Source: Nageia nagi
Taxonomy: Eukaryota; Pinophyta
DNA: 64,000 nt
Direction: 5' to 3'
Assembly: GCA_050084985.1 (NCBI GenBank)
Contig: JBITNC010000001.1
Span: 91,512,001-91,576,000 of the forward strand
Position numbers and translations under genes: made by a program. The notes below the pieces were generated by a model. It was not told where the DNA came from. It saw only the letters and a list, made by a program, of their open reading frames with translations, and ran no database searches. Shown here one piece after another: positions 1-12,100 of the stretch (positions are counted from its first letter, which is position 1; the number at the start of each line of letters is the position of its first letter).

Positions 1-377
1 GTAGGATTGAACTCCATGACAAGCAATGACATGTTGAAATACTTCCTGAGCTGTGTTACTACCCCATTCTCCAGGGTCCAGACATGCACCTAGTACAAGG
101 ATTCTCCCTCATGGCCTTCCACTAGTACCTTGTTGGGAAGCAGGGTGAAAGAGAGGGGGCTGAAGGTGAGGCGATCACAACTAGTGAGAAATTGCATCAA
201 ATGCTAGCAGTGGGAAGGATCATGGAACCAACATTCTAAATCCGGAGCCAAAATACAATGTAAGGTTTCTACATCACCAAAGCCTAGCACATCATATAGC
301 TCATGCACCACGTCTTTATTCTTCTCTTTTGTTTCTTCCAATGCCAGTTCAAGGGCCTGGGATTTGAACCCACGATG
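1..377 (-). pseudogene. WUN1-like wound-induced protein pseudogene (NTF2/SnoaL fold), 3' part outside window
   Basis: The minus strand reads in one frame through residues typical of plant wound-induced protein 1 relatives: a helix with KNKDVVHELYDVLGFGDVE, then LAPDLECWFHDPSH, HLMQFL, and near the window edge VHVWTLENGVVTQLRKYFN. Family members are small single-domain NTF2/SnoaL-fold proteins induced by wounding or senescence. Their biochemical role is poorly defined. Two in-frame TAG codons break it, at 204-206 (probably CAG before) and 90-92 (TGG in relatives, in YWVHVW). No ATG is in frame at the expected start. The codon at 375-377 reads CAT where relatives would start, so the start may be lost, or a first exon lies further right. 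The reading frame continues past base 1. This is the only host-gene relic I recognise in the window. Family confidence is high, pseudogene status fairly high. Confidence 0.75.
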
Positions 378-474
378 TAAAATGCAAAAGGAAAGAAAGA
401 GAGAGAGGTTTCTTTAGAAGGGATAGATATGAGGAGGGCTAAGTTAGCGGCACTTTAGAGGTTAGAAGTTTGGC

Positions 475-483
475 TATTTATAG
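475..483 (-). promoter_or_regulatory. Candidate TATA box of the WUN1-like pseudogene
   Basis: The minus strand reads CTATAAATA about 100 bases upstream of the first recognisable WUN1-like codon. A pyrimidine-rich CT tract (about 390-415) lies between, as in many plant 5' leaders. The spacing fits transcription starting near 445. This is a sequence match only. Confidence 0.45.
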
Positions 484-1366
484 TCCAATGCATAGCCTTG
501 TTGTTGGCCTCATACTGATGTGATTGCCAGAATATGCTTATTTTGGAATCCACGTGACCACTTTTCGATAAATTTGGTTGAGGAGATGTGGCTTTTATCG
601 TTATCGCACTTCATGTGGTTTTGATCCATGATTAATTTGGTCATTGCCTTTTTGCAGCCATGTGTTCATTTTTTACTTACTTTTATTTACGTGGTAGAAC
701 CGGAATGGCGAATGTTGAGATGAATTTAGTGTAAATTGTTGAATTCGTTTTCCATGTCATTAATTCCTACAATATACCCATTGCACAAGGTTCCGATAGC
801 TAATCTTATTTTTATACCTAAGCACTTCAACTGCTTTCTAGAAAAGGCTATAGCCATATATGAAATAGTTGGATTCATTTTTGAGTTATTGGAATACGGT
901 GATGAGGATGGATGCAATTCATAGTTTGCTAAGTCCTCTAAGTATGCTACTGAAAAAACGAGCTCCATACGGTTGAAAAGTATGCATCAGATGGTTTGAA
1001 TGTGCCGCCACTTAGGTCACTATTAAGGGCTTTCATTTATTAATAAGCCTGTCTCTGAAAACTTACAAAACTCCTCTCAGATGTAATCGCCAGAATTATA
1101 AATTGAGACTAGTTAGTTTGATTGATTTTAAATAGTATAATGTTAATATTCATTAATATTAAAGAATATAACATTATTATTAACATCATGAATTTAAAGA
1201 TAAGGTAATAGATTCTGAAAAATAATTGTTGATTTAGTATGAAACTTTAATTAAAGAATTTGATGTGTAAGTTAGTATATGATAAAAGTTATAAATAAAC
1301 AAATTTAATTAATTTTAGAACATATATATTAAATATCTATTTTATATTTAAATATATGAATTTATA

Positions 1367-1405
1367 ATATATATATATAATTATATATATATATATATAT
1401 ATATT
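1367..1405. repeat. (TA)n microsatellite
   Basis: Nearly uninterrupted alternating TA for about 39 bases within very A+T-rich DNA. Confidence 0.8.
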
Positions 1406-2074
1406 TTATAGAAATTGTATTCTTTTATATGAGAAAGAATTTAGAAATTCTTTAAAAGATTTATAAATTCGAAGATGTGAATTTATATGAAGAGTTTAAA
1501 ATATTTAGATAAAGAAAATTGTTATTAAAATCATAAATTGTAAATATTATTTAGTATTGAGAAGCAATATGAAAATAATATTAGATTTATTGTAATCTTT
1601 TATGAGAAAAGATTAAATCAATATAGAAAATTGAATTAGCTTTTATCTTATTTTCTTAGCAATAAATTTTAGAAATGAGAATAATTGAAGAAAAGGGAAT
1701 GATTTAATTATTCTTTTTATTACTATCTTAGATAGTTAAAATAGGATTTTAAGTTAACTACAAGAAAAGAAAGTTGTACATTCTTATGATGTGATCAATG
1801 AATTTTATTAATTAAAGTTTAAACAAAAATATTTATTTTTATCCTATGAATCTAAGGTTGATAGATTCATCTTTTTACTCTTTTCAAGAATAGAAAATGT
1901 GATTTTTCTTAGGTGAATTGATTAGTCCTTGTGATGGAGTAGCATTCTAGGTGTTATGTATGAAAATGTTTGCATAAGTAGTTGCATTCTAGGAAAAGCT
2001 ATTATGATCCAAAACCCACGATGAGCTATCATGTTTATGGGAGATAATTTTGGGTTTGAGAGGAACCAATGCTT

Positions 2075-2079
2075 GATCA
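2075..2079. repeat. Target site duplication of copia-1, left copy (GATCA)
   Basis: GATCA directly precedes the LTR and recurs at 18857-18861 directly after the other LTR. Confidence 0.85.
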
Positions 2080-2578
2080 TGAGAGAGTTGAAATATAACA
2101 TAAACAACCCTAAACTACCAAGATCACATGAAAGCTCACAATTCAAATCTAACAAACTCACAAAGCAATCTCACAAAGATAACACAAGATGTAAGTGGTT
2201 CCTCGAACTAGGAGTACATCCACTAACTAGATCTCACTTCTTAACAAATATGAACTCTTACAATCCTCCTAAACTTTTCTCTTAAACACTATCCTATAGC
2301 ATGAATTTACTCCATAAATTGGTGTGTGATCACAAAGAGGGAGCCTTTTATTTGTAGGTCAAAATCGATCTTTAAATCATCCTTTTATCCAATGTACAAA
2401 AGCATAACATGCACATCCTTTTACCTAAGGGACATGCTCATGACATGAAGTGTAGGATAAGTTACATTATCATATTCACTTAAATACTTAAGGTATCAAA
2501 TGATACTCTTAAGTATTAATGAACTTACATAGAAGATTATTACATAACCTTTACAATAATACATTAAACATTTCAACA
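2080..2578 (-). repeat. 3' LTR of copia-1
   Basis: It is bounded by TG and CA on the plus strand, about 499 bases long, and pairs with 18359-18856. It contains an inverted repeat around CTTAAGGTATC (about 2490-2528). The internal side carries a purine tract on the minus strand at 2579-2587. Confidence 0.9.
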
Positions 2579-2587
2579 CTCCTCCTT
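2579..2587 (-). other. Polypurine tract of copia-1
   Basis: The minus strand reads AAGGAGGAG directly before the 3' LTR, the usual position of the second-strand priming site. It is one base different from the copia-2 and copia-3 tracts. Confidence 0.7.
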
Positions 2588-3049
2588 AATACAATATTGG
2601 GAGAGAGCGAAAAAGGGAAAAAGAAAAGAGAAAGTAAGAGAGTTCTCCTTCAAATAGATACAACAAAGATGAGAACTTTTCACATATTTATGAAGTAAGA
2701 AAGATCTAATTTGATACTCACTACTTTTCCAAATACAATCATTAACCATAATCGATTTCAATGTACATGAAGTAGTCATTCAATTGGAAGTCATGAAGAG
2801 TCTCCAAGAGCTTGCATACTTGAAGTAAGTAACTTGCAATCTCAAAAGAACCTACAAGTCATAAGCAGCTCATATAATAAGATTAGTTAGATTCAACATA
2901 TTCATATTAACTAGGATAGATGAATCATACAAATACCATTATAAACTGATCAATGATGCACTATAAGTCATCAAGAAGATGCCAAGCCAAAACTTATAAT
3001 CACCTACTATATATAAAACATGTGTTGATTATCATTACAAAATAGAGCA

Positions 3050-3145
3050 TGCACATACGAGTTTCTTACATATGGATAATTGAATAGTGCTAAAAGACAC
3101 ATAAGAGTTTCTCACACATGGATAACTGAATAGTGTTAAATTTAC
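3050..3145. repeat. Tandem duplication of about 50 bp in the copia-1 3' region
   Basis: Two adjacent copies share the order GAGTTTCT-ACA-ATGGATAA-TGAATAGTG. They sit between the pol stop and the polypurine tract, where copia-2 and copia-3 carry a longer minisatellite with related words such as AAGTTTCTCA. Confidence 0.6.
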
Positions 3146-3290
3146 CAATCTTTTTGCTTTTAAAAATTTATACAAGTTTCTCATGCAAAGTGAACTTACC
3201 ATGAAGGTGTACAATAAAATCAATACTATACAACATAAAATCATCCTAAGGGTGAAGTTATCATCACAAACATGAATTCAATATAAGAAT

Positions 3291-6200
3291 TCAAACTTCA
3301 CTCTCCCTTGAGGGTAACTTCACCAATACAATGGCATCCCTAAGCTTACAAAATTTTACTTTCAAGAGCAGCTTGATGAACAAATCAATGGAGTTCAAGG
3401 TGGATGGATAATACTCTAGGTGTATGATGCCATTAAGAACCTTCTCACTGATAAAATGGGTATATATTTTCACATATTTTATTCTTTGATGGAACATAGG
3501 ATTCTTAACTAAAGAAATAGCTAATTGATTATTTGAAAAAATCAAAGATGAACTAACTTGCTTATACCCAATTTCTCTCAAAATATGCTTTAATCAAATG
3601 GCTTCTTGGGCTATAATAGACATGGCATGATATTCAACTTCTATGGTGGAAAGAAAAATAATAGGTTACTTCTTGGAAGCCTAAGAGATAGCACCTGAAC
3701 TAATGCTAAACACATACATGAAGATTGATTTTTTATCATCTCTATCTCTTCCATAGTCAAAATCTAAGAATCCAGAGAGAACAAATAAGGGCAACTTAAA
3801 ATATTTGAGAGCAAGATCTTTAGTCTCTACAACATACCTCAAGATTTGCTTAACAACATTGAGATGCTCAACATATAGTTTTTGCATGAATCATGCCATA
3901 GATTCACTACAAAGGCAAATTTGATATGAAAATAGTCAAATATAAAAGACTACCAATTAATTACCTATATGTTGTAGCATCAACTAGCTAAGAGTTGGAG
4001 CTCAAATAAATAGTGATTCTAAGAGAAATTGAGATCACAACATATCTACACTCCATTCTAAACTTCTACAAGATATCTAATATATATTTAGATTAACTAA
4101 TATAAGTACAATCTTTATATTGATACATTTGTATTCTAAGATAGCAGTGCAAGAGACCAAGATCAATCACTTAAAATGTTGCTTTAAGTTTGCATATGCA
4201 CTTTTAAATGATTTTATCATTATTTTTAGTAATCAAAAGATCATTCACATATATGAGAATTAATACCACATCTTTTCCTTGATTGAGCACATATAAATCG
4301 AAGTCTAAAAAGTACTTGGAGAAACTAATATCTATAAAATACTTTGAAATCTTCTTGTATTAGGTTTTAGATACTTACTTAAGTCCTTAAAATGATTTTT
4401 TTAGCTTGCACATAAAGGACTCTTTACCTTCCATAATGAACCCTTTTGGTTGATTCATGAAGATTTTCACATCTAAGTCACCATTGAAAAATGCACTCTT
4501 AATGTTAAGTTGAAAACCTTTTGATCCTTGAGTTGCAAAAAAAGCAAGGATAATTTTCATAGTAAGCATCTTTACCATGAGAGCAAAGGCTTTCTCATAA
4601 TCTACATCATATTTCTTAACAAAACCTTTGGCTACTAACCTTGCCTTGTATTTTTTAATATCTTCAATAAAAATGAACTTAATTTGAATATCCATCTATT
4701 GCCAATCATATTCTTCTCATTGGGATAAGGAACCAAATCTTAAGTTTCATTTTTTATAAGCACCTCATACTCCACTTTCATAGCTTCCATATAGCACTCA
4801 TGCTTAAAAGCTTCTTTAAAGGTTGAAGGCTCACGTTTGTTGTCAATCTTGAAAAAAAAATATTTGTTCAAAATCTTGCTCCTTATTACCCTTTGAGTAG
4901 GAGAGTTTTGTTCCTAAAATGACTTATCTATATCAATATCTAACTAGCTAAGTGCAACTAAAAGGTCCTCTAGATCATCAACATCCTCATTATAAGTAGA
5001 TTCTTTAGAAATTTCATTGAACTTTACATCGCTTGAAACAAACATGGCTTTGTAAGATGGAGAGAAGAACTTATAGCCTCTATACTAACTGTTATAATCC
5101 ATAAAGATGCATTTTTTAGCTTTTTTATCTAATTTCTTCCTTTTATCAAAAATAATGTAGGAAAATGCTTCACAACCAAACACTCTAAGGTGTGAAATGT
5201 TAGATTTTCTTCCTGACCATAACTCAAAAGGAGTTTTACCTTGAATGGCTTTTATGGGATACCTATTCAAGGTGTAAATAGCAATGCTTACTACATCTCA
5301 CAAGAAACTAGAAAGATTACCCAACATGCAACTAGCCATCTCCATAATTATTCTATTTTTCTTTTTGGTAACACTATTATGGTGAGAAGTGTATGGAATT
5401 GTAAACTATCTCTTGATTTTATACTTAACATAATAGATATTGAACTCATTACTATTATATTCTCCCTCATTATCTGATCTCAACATCTTAATTTTAAGGT
5501 TAGTTTGATTCTCAACAAAGGCCTTAAAAATTTTAAAACTCTCAAAGGTTTGATATTTGTGCTCAAGTAGATACCTAAAGGTCATTCCTCTAAATTCATC
5601 AATGAAGGTTAAGATATAAGATGCTCCACCAAGTGACTTAGTCTGAAATGGACCCATCAAATCTGAATGCACAAGTTGAAGAGGTTGAGATGCTCTTTTT
5701 ACCTTATCTTTTTCAAATTTTCATCTATGCATCTTACCAATAATGTACTTTTTGCATAGACTAATAAAAGAAGAAATTAAAGGCAAACCTTGCATAAGTT
5801 CTTAGTCTTTCATGACTTGAATACTCTTATGGTTAAGGTGTCCTAAAGATTGGTGCCAAAGATTGCCTATAGAACATACACTTGTAGCAAGACACATCTT
5901 TGATGGAACTTGATCCATAATGTAAAGATTATCTTTTACTAATGTTTTAACCAACATGGAAAGTCTTTTCTTAATGCACCAAGATTGAGATTCAAATTCA
6001 AAAAAGTACCCTTTTTCTAATAACTTAGATCATGAAGAGAAGGTTCATACTAAGCTTATGAACATAGAGTACATTATCAGAAACCTTTCTATGAATCAAC
6101 ACACTCTTAATTCCTTGGACTTCAAGGGTAGAGTTATTACCTATCACAACCACATCTTTTTTATACTTGTGAAAGTTCTCAAACTTTTCATTTTCAAAGC

Positions 6201-7238
6201 ATAGGTGATTAGTACAAATAAAATCAACAATCCAATTAGATGAAAAAATATAAAACATGGAGTAGAAAGCTACAACAAAATAAACTTAAATATTCTTCTT
6301 TCTTTTTAAGTTCTTTACATTTCCATTACCTTTGTTATTTTTATTCTTTTAGTTTTATAGCAATTAACTTCTTTGTGACCTTGGATGTCATAATAGTTAC
6401 AATTACCATCAAACTTTTCCTTAGGATATGGATTGTTTACTTCATTTTTTCCATCTCTTTGCTTAAAGTGGTTATTGTTGCCATTATTTTTATTACTATT
6501 ATTGTTATTCTTGCTATTTTTATTTTCATTTCCTCTTTTTTCAAACCTTTTAGAGGAAGAATGATAATATTTCTTTTTGTGGTTGAACTTTTTCTTGAAA
6601 GGAGTTTTGAGTACTCCAAGAGCAATGTTATTATCCTTAAGAGAAGAAATCAATATCTTTTTGTTAAATATTTTCTCATGCTTCAAAAAGAGCTTAGAAA
6701 GGTTCTCAAAGGAGAATAATTTTGCTTCATCATCAAGCCTTATTTTCATAACTATCACAAAGTTTTCAAAATTTAAAGAAAAACTTTGAAGAATGATGAA
6801 GACCATGAACTTATCATTGATCTAATTGCATCCATAAGCAACAAGTTAGGTCCTTAGGTTAATGATTTTATTTAAGTAGATGGCAACATTTTCATCTTTT
6901 TTTTAACGATATTGAAGTAACTTTTGGATAATGGTAGACCTTCTTGAAAACTTTGAACCAAGGTAGATTTGCTTAAGCTTATCCCAAACTTCCTTTACCA
7001 AGGTTGAAGAGAAAATTATTAGGAGCACATCATTTGAAATTGCATAAAAGATCATGGAGGTTGCAAAATCATTTTTTATGTTGTAAGCCTCTAGTGCGCT
7101 CTCATATGTAGGAGGTACATTATTCTCATTCACTATTTGCCAAATCTTTCTTGCTTACAATTTAGCTCTCATTCGAGGTTCCCAAATCTTAAAGTTAAAA
7201 CCATGAAGAATATGTTTGGGTAAAAAGGAGTCTCCCAT
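3291..7238 (-). pseudogene. Copia-1 gag-pol polyprotein, decayed
   Basis: Order on the minus strand: gag (start ATG at 7236-7238, then LPKHIL and IWEPRMRAKL, zinc-knuckle residues NCNYYDIQGHKEVNCY near 6380), protease (about 6258-6025), integrase (5672-5085), reverse transcriptase (4695-4380 and on), RNase H (3887-3291). The gag zinc knuckle has lost its second cysteine (Y for C). The protease active triad reads DFI instead of DSG. Integrase keeps LVHSDLMGPF and LRSDNEGEY. Several stops (for example TAA in gag about 7155-7157, TAG at 5085-5087 and 5406-5408) and shifts between reading frames make it non-functional. It is the same family as the other two copia copies but more divergent. The gag and GAG-pre-integrase style and the ENQT-LKIKMLRSDN wording suggest the Tork group; this is by memory of the family. 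Confidence 0.85.
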
Positions 7239-7848
7239 TTGCTACACAAATATGTGAAAAATGTAATAATCATATGGTTCAATAAATAATATTATATATT
7301 CAATTTTAACCAAGTAAATAATACATGTTAAATTTAACACTAGAGATCTGCTTGATTTGATTCACAAGTGCAAATGTTTTACAACTCAAATAATAACCCA
7401 AGTACCCAAATATATTTTTCATATCAAGAATCATAGATGTAGAGTGACATTATTGAGGTTTATTTTCTTATTTATAATTAAGCTTTCACTTGGATGCCCA
7501 CACAAGAGAAGCCCAAGATACTACCAATCCTCAACTAGTTCACCTTGGTTAGTATTATACTCTCACAAGGAGAAGTACCTATTATTTATCAAAGTTATGA
7601 TATTTATTGGATCGATCAAATTATTAATCTTGATTAAGTTTCAATTTGTTCTCCTAAGTTATCAGGATAATCCTTGAATGGATATGAAAACATGTGGTAT
7701 CACTACACATATGCTTATCCACCTATTGGAGTTATGTCCAAACCAACAGAAGACTTAGAGGCAATTGAGAAGTACATAATTTCCATCATTTGAATCATCA
7801 AACTTAAAGGCTCTAGTCCACTTGTCCTCATCTCATGGCTCTCTAAAT
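7239..7848 (-). other. Copia-1 5' leader, gag-proximal part
   Basis: Untranslated leader between gag and the copia-2 insertion, similar to 13200-13620 and 42240-42720 of the other copies. The ORF at 7357-7677 has no family motif and reads across this conserved noncoding block. The leader resumes at 16314 after the nested element. Confidence 0.65.
7844..7848. repeat. Target site duplication of copia-2, left copy (TAAAT)
   Basis: TAAAT precedes the LTR and recurs at 16309-16313. Confidence 0.9.
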
Positions 7849-8305
7849 TGAAGGATTTAGACCTACTCTAATCCTCAAGGTCCAAGACTAGGAAACTCAA
7901 CCATTCAAGATAACACACATATAATGTGGTTCCTCCCTCCTTGGGAGTACATCCACAACTAGTTCTCAATTCTCAATCTATGCACCTCTTACAATAATTC
8001 TCTTCCTCTCCTACACAACTAGTAGAGTAATCTTACTCCAAAAACTTAGTTATGTTACAAGAGGAGAGGCCCTCTATTTATAGTTTGAGAGCACCTCTTT
8101 AACCTCCCTTTAACCCAAGGATAAGGTTAGGGTTACAATAAATGTATCACCTAACTTTAACCTACCAACTAACCACATGGTAAAGTCAAAGTCTACATAA
8201 TAAAGAATTCAATTAATCCCTTAAGGTATTTACATATCCTTTAAGTGATTAATTGAATTTACAAGGAGTTTAGATATTCATAATATTTCATTACAAATTC
8301 TAACA
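7849..8305 (-). repeat. 3' LTR of copia-2
   Basis: Begins TGAAGG and ends TAACA on the plus strand. On the sense strand it starts TGTTAGAATT and carries a TATA motif (minus strand CTATAAATAGAG, 8072-8083) and an inverted repeat at 8206-8259. Confidence 0.95.
8206..8259. repeat. Inverted repeat (hairpin) in copia-2 3' LTR
   Basis: Left arm AATTCAATTAATCCCTTAAG and its near-complement ending GATTAATTGAATT flank a short loop (TTAC). The arms are about 24 bases with two mismatches and one bulge. The same structure lies in every copia-2 and copia-3 LTR. Confidence 0.75.
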
Positions 8306-8314
8306 CTCCCCCTT
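8306..8314 (-). other. Polypurine tract of copia-2
   Basis: The minus strand reads AAGGGGGAG directly upstream of the 3' LTR. Confidence 0.85.
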
Positions 8315-8789
8315 AATGCAATATTACGATAGAGCATAGAAGAAAGAAGAGAGAGAGTAAGAGAGAGTTCTCCTTCATAGAGATACAAGTGGAGATGAGA
8401 ACAATTACATATTTGAGAATCTTTTTGAGAACTAGTTTGAGACTCACTACATTACCATTTAACAAAAAATGGTTTACAATACAATCACTAACCACAACTA
8501 GTTTCACTGTACATAGTAGTCAATCAACTTTAAGCTGACATGTGAGTCTCCATGAGCTTGCTTATATAAGGTGAGTAACCTGCATTTCTGAAGAAGATCA
8601 TGCATGCTACAAGCAACTCATGAACAAAATTAGTTAGATGCATCATATATTCAAATAAGAGAATCAAATAATGCCATCTTATAAATAATTGATCAATGGT
8701 GCACTATAAGTCATCACGGAGATGCCAAGCCATCACTCATAGTCACCTGTTGTATATAGACATGTGTTGATTATTAATAGAGCATAAAA

Positions 8790-9134
8790 ATTGTACAACA
8801 AGTTTCTCATGTAGAGCAAACTTACCATGAAGGTATAGAATGTACAACAAGTTCCTCATGCAAAGAAAACTTACCATGGAGGTATATTAATTATATGCTC
8901 AAAAAATTGTACAAGTTTCTCACATAGAGAAAACTTACCACGGAGGTATAAAAATGTACAACAAGTTTATCACGTAGAGCAAACTTACCATGGAGGTATA
9001 AAATGTACAACAAGTTTATCACGCAGAGCAAACTTACCACAGAGGTATATCATAATCAACACTCTATAACAATAATTGTACAATAAGTTTCTCATGCAGA
9101 GCAAACTTACCACGGAGGTATAGAATGTACAATC
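8790..9134. repeat. About 49-bp minisatellite in copia-2 3' untranslated region
   Basis: Repeated unit built on TGTACAACAAGTTTCTCA, AGAGCAAACTTACCA and GGAGGTATA, present in about seven imperfect copies. It lies between the pol stop (9179) and the polypurine tract. Copia-3 has the matching array at 37831-38227. Confidence 0.85.
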
Positions 9135-9178
9135 AAAAAAGGCCTCTTAGAGGTGAAGTTGTCATCACTAACAAAAGT

Positions 9179-12100
9179 TTAAACTTCACTCCCCCTTGAG
9201 GGCAACTTCACCAACCTGAGAGAATCGCTAAGCTTGCTGAACTGAGCTTCAGGAAGGGGCTTGGTGAATAAATTAGCAGATTTTTTAGTAGATGGACAAT
9301 ACTCCAAGTGTATGATGTCATCTAGAACCTTCTCCTTGATAAAATGGGCTTGGATTTCCACATGTTTGGTTCTCTGATGGAACACAGGATTCTTAGCCAA
9401 AGAGATAGTCGATTGATTGTCTGAAGAAATAAGAGATGGGCTATTTTGCTTATACCCAATTTCATTCAGAATATGCCTTAGCCAAATAGCTTCTTGGGTG
9501 GCAATAAACATGGCTCAATATTCAGCTTCGATGGTAGAAAGAGTCACAGTAGGTTGCTTCTTGGAAGCCCAAGAGATAGCACCTGAACCAATGCTGAACA
9601 CATATGCAGAGGTTGATTTTTTGTCATCTCTATCTCCCCCATAATTAGAATCTGAGAACCCAGAGAGAACAATCGAGGGCACTTTGGAATACTTAAGAGC
9701 AAGATCCTTTGTCCCTGCCACATACCTCAAGATTTGCTTAATAGCATTGAGGTGTTCAACATATAGTTTCTGCATGAATCGTGCCATCAAATTCACTGCA
9801 AAGGCAATATCAGGTCAAGAGATAATCAGATACAGAAGACTACCGATCAATTGCCTATAAGTTGTAGCATTGGCCAACTAAGAATCTGAGCTTAGAGATA
9901 CCATGATTCTAGAAGAAATAGGTATTGCAGCATATTTACACTCCTCCATTTCAAACTTTTGCAAGATGTCTGATATATACTTAGATTGACTAAGATAAGT
10001 ACAATCTTTGTGTTGGTATACTTGCATCCTAAGATAGTAATGCAATAGACCTAGATCAGTCATTTCAAATGTTGCCTTCAGTTTGGAGATGCACTCTTGG
10101 ATGATTTCAATATTATTGCTAGTTATGAGAAGATCATCCACATAAAGGAGAATTAAGACCACGTCTTTTCCTTGATTGAGTACATAGAGATTTGAGTCAG
10201 AGAAGCACTTGGAAAAACCAATATCTATAAAGAATCCTAAAATTTTCTTGTACCATGCTTTGGGTGCTTGCTTAAGTCCATACAGAGACTTCTTTAGCTT
10301 ACACACAAGAGACTCTTTTCATTCTGGAATAAATCCTTCTAATTGATTCATGTAGATTTCTACATCCAAGTCACCATTGAGAAATGCACTCTTGACATCA
10401 AGTTGAAAAGCTTTCCATCCTTGAGCTGCAGAAAGAGTAAGGATTACCCTGATAGTAGGCATCTTGGCCATAGGAGCAAAGGTTTCCTCATAATCAATAC
10501 CATATTTTTGAGTGAATCCTTTGGCCACTAACCTTGCTTTGTATTTTTCAATTTTTCCATCAGAATTGTACTTGACCTTGTATATCCATTTATTTCCAAT
10601 CACATTTTTCTCATTGGGATAAGGAACCAAATCCCAAGTTTCATTTTTCATGAGTGCCTCATACTCAACTTTCATAGCTTCCATCCAACACTCTTGCTTG
10701 GAAGCTTCTTTGAAGGTTGATGGCTCATTCGTATTATCAATTTTGGCAAATAAAGAGTTATTCAAGGTCATACTCCTTGTAATTCTCTGAGCTAGAAAAT
10801 TTTGCTCTTGTGGTGACTTCCCTACATGATCATCCAACTAGTTAGGTGCAGGCAAAGAATCATCTGAATCAGACACCTCAGCATAAGAGGTCATATCCTT
10901 AGGAAGTTCATTGAACTTAACATCCCTAGAAACAAAGACTATGTTATGGGATGAGGAGTAGAGCCTGTAACCTCTATGCTAATTATCATACCTGACAAAG
11001 ATGCATTTTTTTGATCTTTTATCTAACTTCTTTCTTTTCTCTAAGGTAATGAAGGCAAATGCATCACAACCGAAGACCCTAAAGTGTGAGAGGTTAGGTT
11101 TCTTTCTTGTCCATGCTTCATATAGAGTTTTACCTTCAACTGCTTTAGTAGGACACCTATTTAGGGTGTGAATAGCAGTGTGAACAGCTTCACCCCATAA
11201 GAAACTAGGAAGGTTACCCAACATGCACCTTGCCATTTCAATAATGGTTCAATTCTTCCTTTCAGCAACTCCATTTTGCTGAGGGGTGTAAGGGATTGTG
11301 AATTGCTACTTGATCCCATGTTTAACACAATAGTCGTTAAACTCATTGCTATTATACTCACCCCCATTATCAGATCTCAGCATCTTGATCTTAAAATCAG
11401 TTTGATTTTCAACAAGAGCTTTGAAGTCTTTAAACCTGTCAAAATTTTGATCCTTGTGCTCAAGTAGATAACCAAATGTCATCCTACTAAAGTCATCAAT
11501 GAAGGTCAGAATATAAGAAGCTCCCCCTAGAGACTTAGTTTGGAACGGACCCATCAAATCTGAATGCACAAGTTGAAGAGGATGAGTAGCCCGAGTTACC
11601 TTATCTTTTTCAAACTTTTGCCTATTCATCTTTCCTAGAATGCACCTTTCACAGAGACCAATTATGGGTGAAATATTAGGTAAACCTTCCACAAGTTCTT
11701 GAGTTTTCATATCTTGAATACTCTTGTGGTTAAGGTGCCGTAATCATTGATGCCAAAGATTACCTTTTGAACAAACATTGGTAGCAAGACACATTTTTGA
11801 AGGAACTTGATCTATAATATAAAGGTCATCCTTTACTGATCCTTTCATGAAGGTGGCAAGTCCTTTCTTAACATACTAGGAGTGTGAGGTAAACTCAAAT
11901 GAGTATCCTTTCCTTGTAATCTGAATTACAGAGATAAGATTCATCCTTAGTTTAGGCATATAAAAGACATTATCAAGAGTCTTTCCATGAATATTCACAC
12001 CCCCTATTCCTTGAACATCAAGGACTATATTATCACCTATCACAACTGCATCCTTTTTGTACTTATAAAAGTTTTCAAACTTATCCTTTTCATAACACAT

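Larger units (their letters stand above)
484..2079. other. A+T-rich DNA without recognisable gene
   Basis: No convincing coding frame is present; the short ORFs around 726-968 overlap on opposite strands and lack family motifs. A (TA)n tract lies at 1367-1405. The left half is probably old upstream DNA of the WUN1-like gene. The right half (about 1100-2079) is the left flank of copia-1, and it should continue at 18862 on the other side of that insertion. Confidence 0.5.

Noticed and set aside
726-968. Small facing ORFs right of the WUN1-like pseudogene
   Set aside because: They overlap on opposite strands with no start context or family features.
6240-6719. 159-codon plus-strand ORF
   Set aside because: It lies opposite the copia-1 gag frame and consists of Phe/Ile/Leu runs that are the complement of Lys/Asn-rich gag; a shadow.
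8790-9134. CRISPR-like regular repeats
   Set aside because: Units are imperfect, directly adjacent with no unique spacers, and lie in a plant retrotransposon.
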